Source of the DNA: Rhizobium herbae
GTDB taxonomy: Bacteria; Pseudomonadota; Alphaproteobacteria; Rhizobiales; Rhizobiaceae
Assembly: GCF_017873135.1 (NCBI RefSeq)
Contig: NZ_JAGGJV010000001.1
Location: forward strand, 682,001 to 746,000
DNA length: 64,000 nt
Direction: 5' to 3'
Shown: positions 60,338 through 64,000 of the stretch, piece by piece
Position numbering within the stretch: the first letter of the stretch is position 1
How the letters are laid out: each line of letters opens with the position of its first letter
Made by a program: the position numbers and the translations under genes
Notes under the pieces: model-generated
The model's database searches: none
What the model saw: the letters and a program-made list of their open reading frames with translations, nothing else
Told to the model about the DNA's origin: nothing

Positions 60338-63300
60338 TCATTCGGCCGCCTCGTTCAAGACCACCGATCCGGGCTTCATATCGACCATCCGGAATTCTGT
60401 GCTGGCAGGTAGCCGCCAACCCTTGACCAGCCCGTAGATCGCCGGGATCACCACCAATGTCAGGATCGTCGACGAGATCATCCCGCCGATCATCGGCACG
60501 GCGATCCGCTGCATGATTTCTGACCCGGCACCTGTGCTCCAAAGAATAGGCACCAGTCCGGCCATGATAGCCACGACGGTCATCATCTTCGGCCGAACAC
60601 GCTCGACAGCACCGACCATGATCGCCTGCTGGAGATCGAGCCTCGTGAAACCGCGCTCCTCCGCCTCGCATGCGATCCGTCGTTCCTTCAGGGCCTGATC
60701 GAGGTAGATTAGCATGATCACACCGGTCTCTGCCGCGACGCCTGCCAAAGCGATGAACCCTACCGCTACAGCGACGGAGGCATTGAACCCCAACCACCAC
60801 ATCAACCAGATGCCGCCGACCAAGGCGAACGGCAGGGAGAGCATGACGATCAGCGTCTCGGTGAGCGCCTTGAAGTTCAGATACAGCAGCAGGAATATCA
60901 GCGCGAGTGTAAGCGGCACGACGATGGCGAGGCGTGCCTTGGCCCGTTCCAGGTATTCGAACTGTCCGCTCCATGCGACCGAGTATCCGGAAGGCATCGT
61001 CACACTGCTGGCAACGGCGTTTTGTGCTTCCGCGACATAGCCGCCCAGATCACGATTGGCGATATCCACGAAGATGTAGACGGCAAGCTGACCATTCTCT
61101 GTCCGGATGGTGGTGGCACCCCGTGTAAGCTTTACCTCTGCGACCTCCCCCAACGGTACAGTTCCGCCACCCGGTAGCGAAACCTGGACATCCCGTGCAA
61201 TCGATTGGGGATCACTTCTGAACGCCCTCGGATATCGGATGGCAACTCCGTAGCGCTCTCTGCCCTCGACCGTCGACGTCACCACTTCCGAACCAAGCGC
61301 CATGCCGATCACATCCTGAACGTCGTCGACGCTCAGTCCATATCGGCCAAGCGCCGTGCGGTCCGGAATGATATCAAGATAGTAGCCGCCAATTACACGT
61401 TCGGCATAGGCGCTCGATGTTCCCGGGATCGTTTTCAGGACGGTCTCGATATCCCGAGCAACCCGCTCCATTTCCTTGAGGTCGGTTCCGTACACTTTGA
61501 CGCCGACTGGCGTCCTGATGCCCGTTGACAGCATGTCAATGCGGGCTCGGATCGGCATAGTCCACGCATTGGAGACGCCCGGAAACTGAAGCGCCGAATC
61601 CATCTCCTGCTTCAAGCTGTCAATGGTTACGCCCGGCCGCCACGCAGATTTTGGTTTCAAGGTGATGATCGTCTCAAACATTTCCGTCGGTGCGGGATCA
61701 GTTGCGGTTAGCGCCCTTCCCGCTTTGCCGAACACCGTTTCAACCTCCGGGAACGATTTGATGATCCGATCCTGCGTCTGCATCAGCTCGGCAGCTTTAG
61801 TGATCGACAAGCCTGGAAGCGTTGTCGGCATGTACATGAGCGTGCCTTCGTTCAGGCTCGGCATGAACTCGCTGCCAATCTGACGGGCGGGCCAAATTGT
61901 AACGGCAAGTGCCACCATCGCGACGAGGATCGTCAGGGTCTTTGCCTTGAGAACACCTGAGATGATCGGGCGGTATATCCAGATCAGGAACCGGTTGAGC
62001 GGATTCTTGTGTTCCGGAACGATCTTGCCCCGGACAAACACCACCATTAGCGCGGGCACCAGCGTGATCGACAGTAATGCCGCCGCCGCCATGGCGAAGG
62101 TTTTCGTGAAGGCGAGCGGCCCGAACAACCGCCCTTCCTGTGACTCCAGTGTGAAGATCGGGAGAAACGAGACGGTGATGATCAGCAGGCTGAAGAACAG
62201 GGCTGGCCCAACTTCGCTCGCAGCTTTGATGAGAACCTCCGTTCGCGGTTTGTCAGGCGGAGCGCGTTCTAGATGCTTGTGGGCGTTCTCGATCATGACG
62301 ATGGCCGCGTCGATCATCGCGCCGATGGCGATGGCGATACCGCCAAGGCTCATGATGTTCGCCCCGATCCCTAGTGAACGCATCGCGGTAAAGGCGATCA
62401 AAATGCCGATTGGGAGCATGATGATTGCGACCAGGGCGCTACGGACGTGGAGCAGGAATGCGATTGTCACGAGGGCGACAACGATGGACTCCTCGATGAG
62501 TGTCCCTTTCAGGGTCTCAATAGCGGCGTTGATCAGTTCAGATCGATCATAAACCGGCAGGATTTCCGTCCCTGCTGGCAAGCTGTCCTTGATTGCGGCC
62601 AAACTCTTCTTGGCGTTGTCGATGACGGTCAAGGCGTTTGCGCCGAAGCGCTGGAGGACGATGCCGCTCGCGACCTCCCCCTCACCGTTCAGCTCGGTGA
62701 TGCCCCGGCGTTCGTCCGGAACCAGCTCAACCCTAGCGACGTCGGAAAGACGCAGCGGGATGCCGCCGTTGGTTTTAAGGACAATGCTCTCGATGTCCTT
62801 GATGCCTTGCAGGTAGCCCTTCCCCCGCACCATGAATTCGAACTCGGAGAGTTCGACGGTACGGCCGCCGACATCGCGATTGCTGGATCGCACGGCATCG
62901 GCGATATCCGACAGCGAGACATTCTGGGCCTTCAGCCGGGCGGGATCGACGACAATGGAATATTGCTTGACGAACCCGCCGACGCTTGCGACTTCGGCCA
63001 CACCCTCTGATTTGGAAACGGCAAATCGCACGACCCAGTCCTGCAACGACCGAAGTTCGGCCAGAGACAGTTCCTTGGCCACCACGGCATACTGGTAGAC
63101 CCAGCCTACGCCCGTCGCGTCCGGCCCGAGGCTCGGGGACACGCCGTCGGGGAGACGGCCTGCGGCCGCGTTTAGATATTCGAGTACGCGGCTGCGGGCC
63201 CAATAGGGATCGGTTCCGTCTTCGAAGATCACGTAGACGAACGACACGCCGAAGAACGAGAAGCCGCGCACGACTTTCGATTTCGGCACGGTCAGCATCG

Positions 63301-63514
63301 AGGTCGTCAAGGGATAGGTGACCTGATCCTCAACGACCTGTGGTGCCTGCCCGGGATAGTCGGTGAAGACGATCACCTGGACGTCGGACAGATCAGGGAT
63401 TGCATCGAGCGGTAACGCCCTCAGGGCATAGATGCCGCCTGCGATAGACAGTGCTGCGCCCACGAAGATAAGGACCAAGTTGCGGGCCGACCATGCGATC
63501 AAGTGCGCGATCAT
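60338..63514 (-). CDS. cusA: Heavy-metal efflux RND transporter (CusA-like)
   Basis: A 1058-residue HME-RND pump with twelve helices and two large periplasmic loops. The copper/silver type is indicated by the charged helix-4 segment IAIAIGAMIDAAIVMIENAHKHLE (about 400) and by RIDMLSTGIRTPVGVKVYG, which matches CusA better than CzcA. Periplasmic Met residues (LNEGTLMYMPTTLPGL and NAWTMPIRARIDM) could bind Cu(I)/Ag(I). The start ATG overlaps the end of the adaptor gene by four bases. It should form a tripartite pump with the adaptor at 63511 and an outer-membrane factor outside the window. Confidence 0.93.
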   Translation of the reverse strand: MIAHLIAWSARNLVLIFVGAALSIAGGIYALRALPLDAIPDLSDVQVIVFTDYPGQAPQVVEDQVTYPLTTSMLTVPKSKVVRGFSFFGVSFVYVIFEDGTDPYWARSRVLEYLNAAAGRLPDGVSPSLGPDATGVGWVYQYAVVAKELSLAELRSLQDWVVRFAVSKSEGVAEVASVGGFVKQYSIVVDPARLKAQNVSLSDIADAVRSSNRDVGGRTVELSEFEFMVRGKGYLQGIKDIESIVLKTNGGIPLRLSDVARVELVPDERRGITELNGEGEVASGIVLQRFGANALTVIDNAKKSLAAIKDSLPAGTEILPVYDRSELINAAIETLKGTLIEESIVVALVTIAFLLHVRSALVAIIMLPIGILIAFTAMRSLGIGANIMSLGGIAIAIGAMIDAAIVMIENAHKHLERAPPDKPRTEVLIKAASEVGPALFFSLLIITVSFLPIFTLESQEGRLFGPLAFTKTFAMAAAALLSITLVPALMVVFVRGKIVPEHKNPLNRFLIWIYRPIISGVLKAKTLTILVAMVALAVTIWPARQIGSEFMPSLNEGTLMYMPTTLPGLSITKAAELMQTQDRIIKSFPEVETVFGKAGRALTATDPAPTEMFETIITLKPKSAWRPGVTIDSLKQEMDSALQFPGVSNAWTMPIRARIDMLSTGIRTPVGVKVYGTDLKEMERVARDIETVLKTIPGTSSAYAERVIGGYYLDIIPDRTALGRYGLSVDDVQDVIGMALGSEVVTSTVEGRERYGVAIRYPRAFRSDPQSIARDVQVSLPGGGTVPLGEVAEVKLTRGATTIRTENGQLAVYIFVDIANRDLGGYVAEAQNAVASSVTMPSGYSVAWSGQFEYLERAKARLAIVVPLTLALIFLLLYLNFKALTETLIVMLSLPFALVGGIWLMWWLGFNASVAVAVGFIALAGVAAETGVIMLIYLDQALKERRIACEAEERGFTRLDLQQAIMVGAVERVRPKMMTVVAIMAGLVPILWSTGAGSEIMQRIAVPMIGGMISSTILTLVVIPAIYGLVKGWRLPASTEFRMVDMKPGSVVLNEAAE

Positions 63515-64000
63515 GGCTTCACCTCGTCTGGCGTCAGGGCGCTGAGTGCAGCGTTTAGGTTGCTTTCGGCGTCGAGGAGGAAATTGGCAGAAACAACCAC
63601 GCGGTCTCCAGCCGCGACCCCATTGGTGACCTCGGTGACATCTTCACCCCGGATGCCCAGGGTGACATCCACCGGTTCGAATTTCCCTTCACCTTTGTCG
63701 AGAAACACGATCTGGCGGTCGCCCGTGTCGATGACTGAATTGTTGGGGACCGCGACGACCCGGTTTCCGGCTCCGGCCTCGATTTCGACCTCGGCATAAA
63801 TGTTGGGCATCAGTTGCCCGTCCGGATTTGGAAGCTCGATCCGGACCTTTGTCGTCCGCGTCTGCATCTGGACCTCCGGATAGATGAGGTCGACCTTGCC
63901 CGTAAAAACCTTGCCGGGAAGATTGCGGACGTTGACGGAAACGACCGCGCCCTTTCGGACGGCACTCAACTCGTATTCGGGCACGTCAGCGATCACCCAG
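63511..64000 (-). CDS. cusB: RND efflux periplasmic adaptor (CusB-like), cut by window end
   Basis: The last 163 or so residues of a membrane-fusion protein: WVIADVPEYELSAVRKG, then a beta-barrel part (VDLIYPEVQMQTRTTKVRIELPNPDGQLMPNIYAEVEI) and the membrane-proximal part (VVAVPNNSVIDTGDRQIVFLDKG). The N-terminal lipoyl and hairpin parts lie past base 64000. The frame remains open at the window edge. The stop overlaps the cusA start by four bases, as expected of an adaptor-pump pair. Confidence 0.92.
   Translation of the reverse strand, partial: WVIADVPEYELSAVRKGAVVSVNVRNLPGKVFTGKVDLIYPEVQMQTRTTKVRIELPNPDGQLMPNIYAEVEIEAGAGNRVVAVPNNSVIDTGDRQIVFLDKGEGKFEPVDVTLGIRGEDVTEVTNGVAAGDRVVVSANFLLDAESNLNAALSALTPDEVKP

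Noticed and set aside
1..64000. CRISPR array, rRNA or tRNA genes
   Set aside because: No regularly spaced repeats and no recognisable rRNA or tRNA sequence were seen on either strand.

Overview
The window reads as chromosomal DNA of an alphaproteobacterium of the Rhizobiales, most likely Rhizobiaceae (Rhizobium/Agrobacterium/Ensifer/Shinella type). The grounds are the aerobic cobalamin operon cobP-cobW-cobN-(gfa)-cobO behind a B12 riboswitch, RIME-like palindromic repeats, bmt, ExoD, an entericidin gene and a DUF1488 gene. GC is high and genes are tightly packed up to about 45.4 kb.

Region 1 (1-13 kb) holds small rhizobial proteins, a TSUP permease, the cobalamin operon on the minus strand, a CLC chloride channel, cobQ, and a short promoter-ORF-terminator unit near 12.8-13.0 kb. 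Region 2 (13-21.3 kb) holds a betaine-type ABC transporter with a long structured leader, an O-antigen-ligase-like protein, the homocysteine methyltransferase bmt behind a 28-base palindrome, and a glycosyltransferase. Region 3 (21.3-24.8 kb) pairs an ECF sigma factor with a membrane-anchored von Willebrand A protein that could be its regulator, next to a phosphodiester glycosidase.

Region 4 (24.9-36.4 kb) is a corrinoid-dependent demethylation island: an Fe-S protein, a non-pyrrolysine MttB-family methyltransferase, its corrinoid protein, DUF1638, a MetV-like zinc protein, MTHFR, a methyl-THF:corrinoid methyltransferase and a corrinoid reactivator. The likely route is import of a quaternary amine by the 13.7-17 kb transporter, methyl transfer through the corrinoid protein to THF, and oxidation through MTHFR or use by Bmt. 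The required cofactor is made by the cob genes in the same window. ExoD and a formyltransferase-like protein sit inside this stretch.

Region 5 (36.4-45.4 kb) has topoisomerase IB, a LysR regulator, a DctB/DctD-type two-component system whose regulator carries GAFPGA in place of GAFTGA, and a tctCBA tripartite tricarboxylate transporter.

Region 6 (45.4-64 kb) is accessory, with AT-rich patches. It holds two divergent small genes, a solitary TniQ-family protein, and an XRE regulator divergent from a two-gene operon: a DUF6634-like protein and a soluble FtsH-like AAA+/M41 protease. It also holds a Bles03/DUF1917-like protein, membrane and secreted unknowns, a frameshifted GNAT, RNase HI, an arsenic-type operon (arsR, flavoprotein, MFS) with two matching operators, an adenylate cyclase-TPR protein, and copper genes (DUF411, a small Met-rich membrane protein, CusA, and CusB cut by the window end). 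The XRE/DUF6634/AAA-M41 module is the best candidate for an undescribed system. No rRNA, tRNA or CRISPR array was recognised. All assignments come from reading the sequence; no database search was run.
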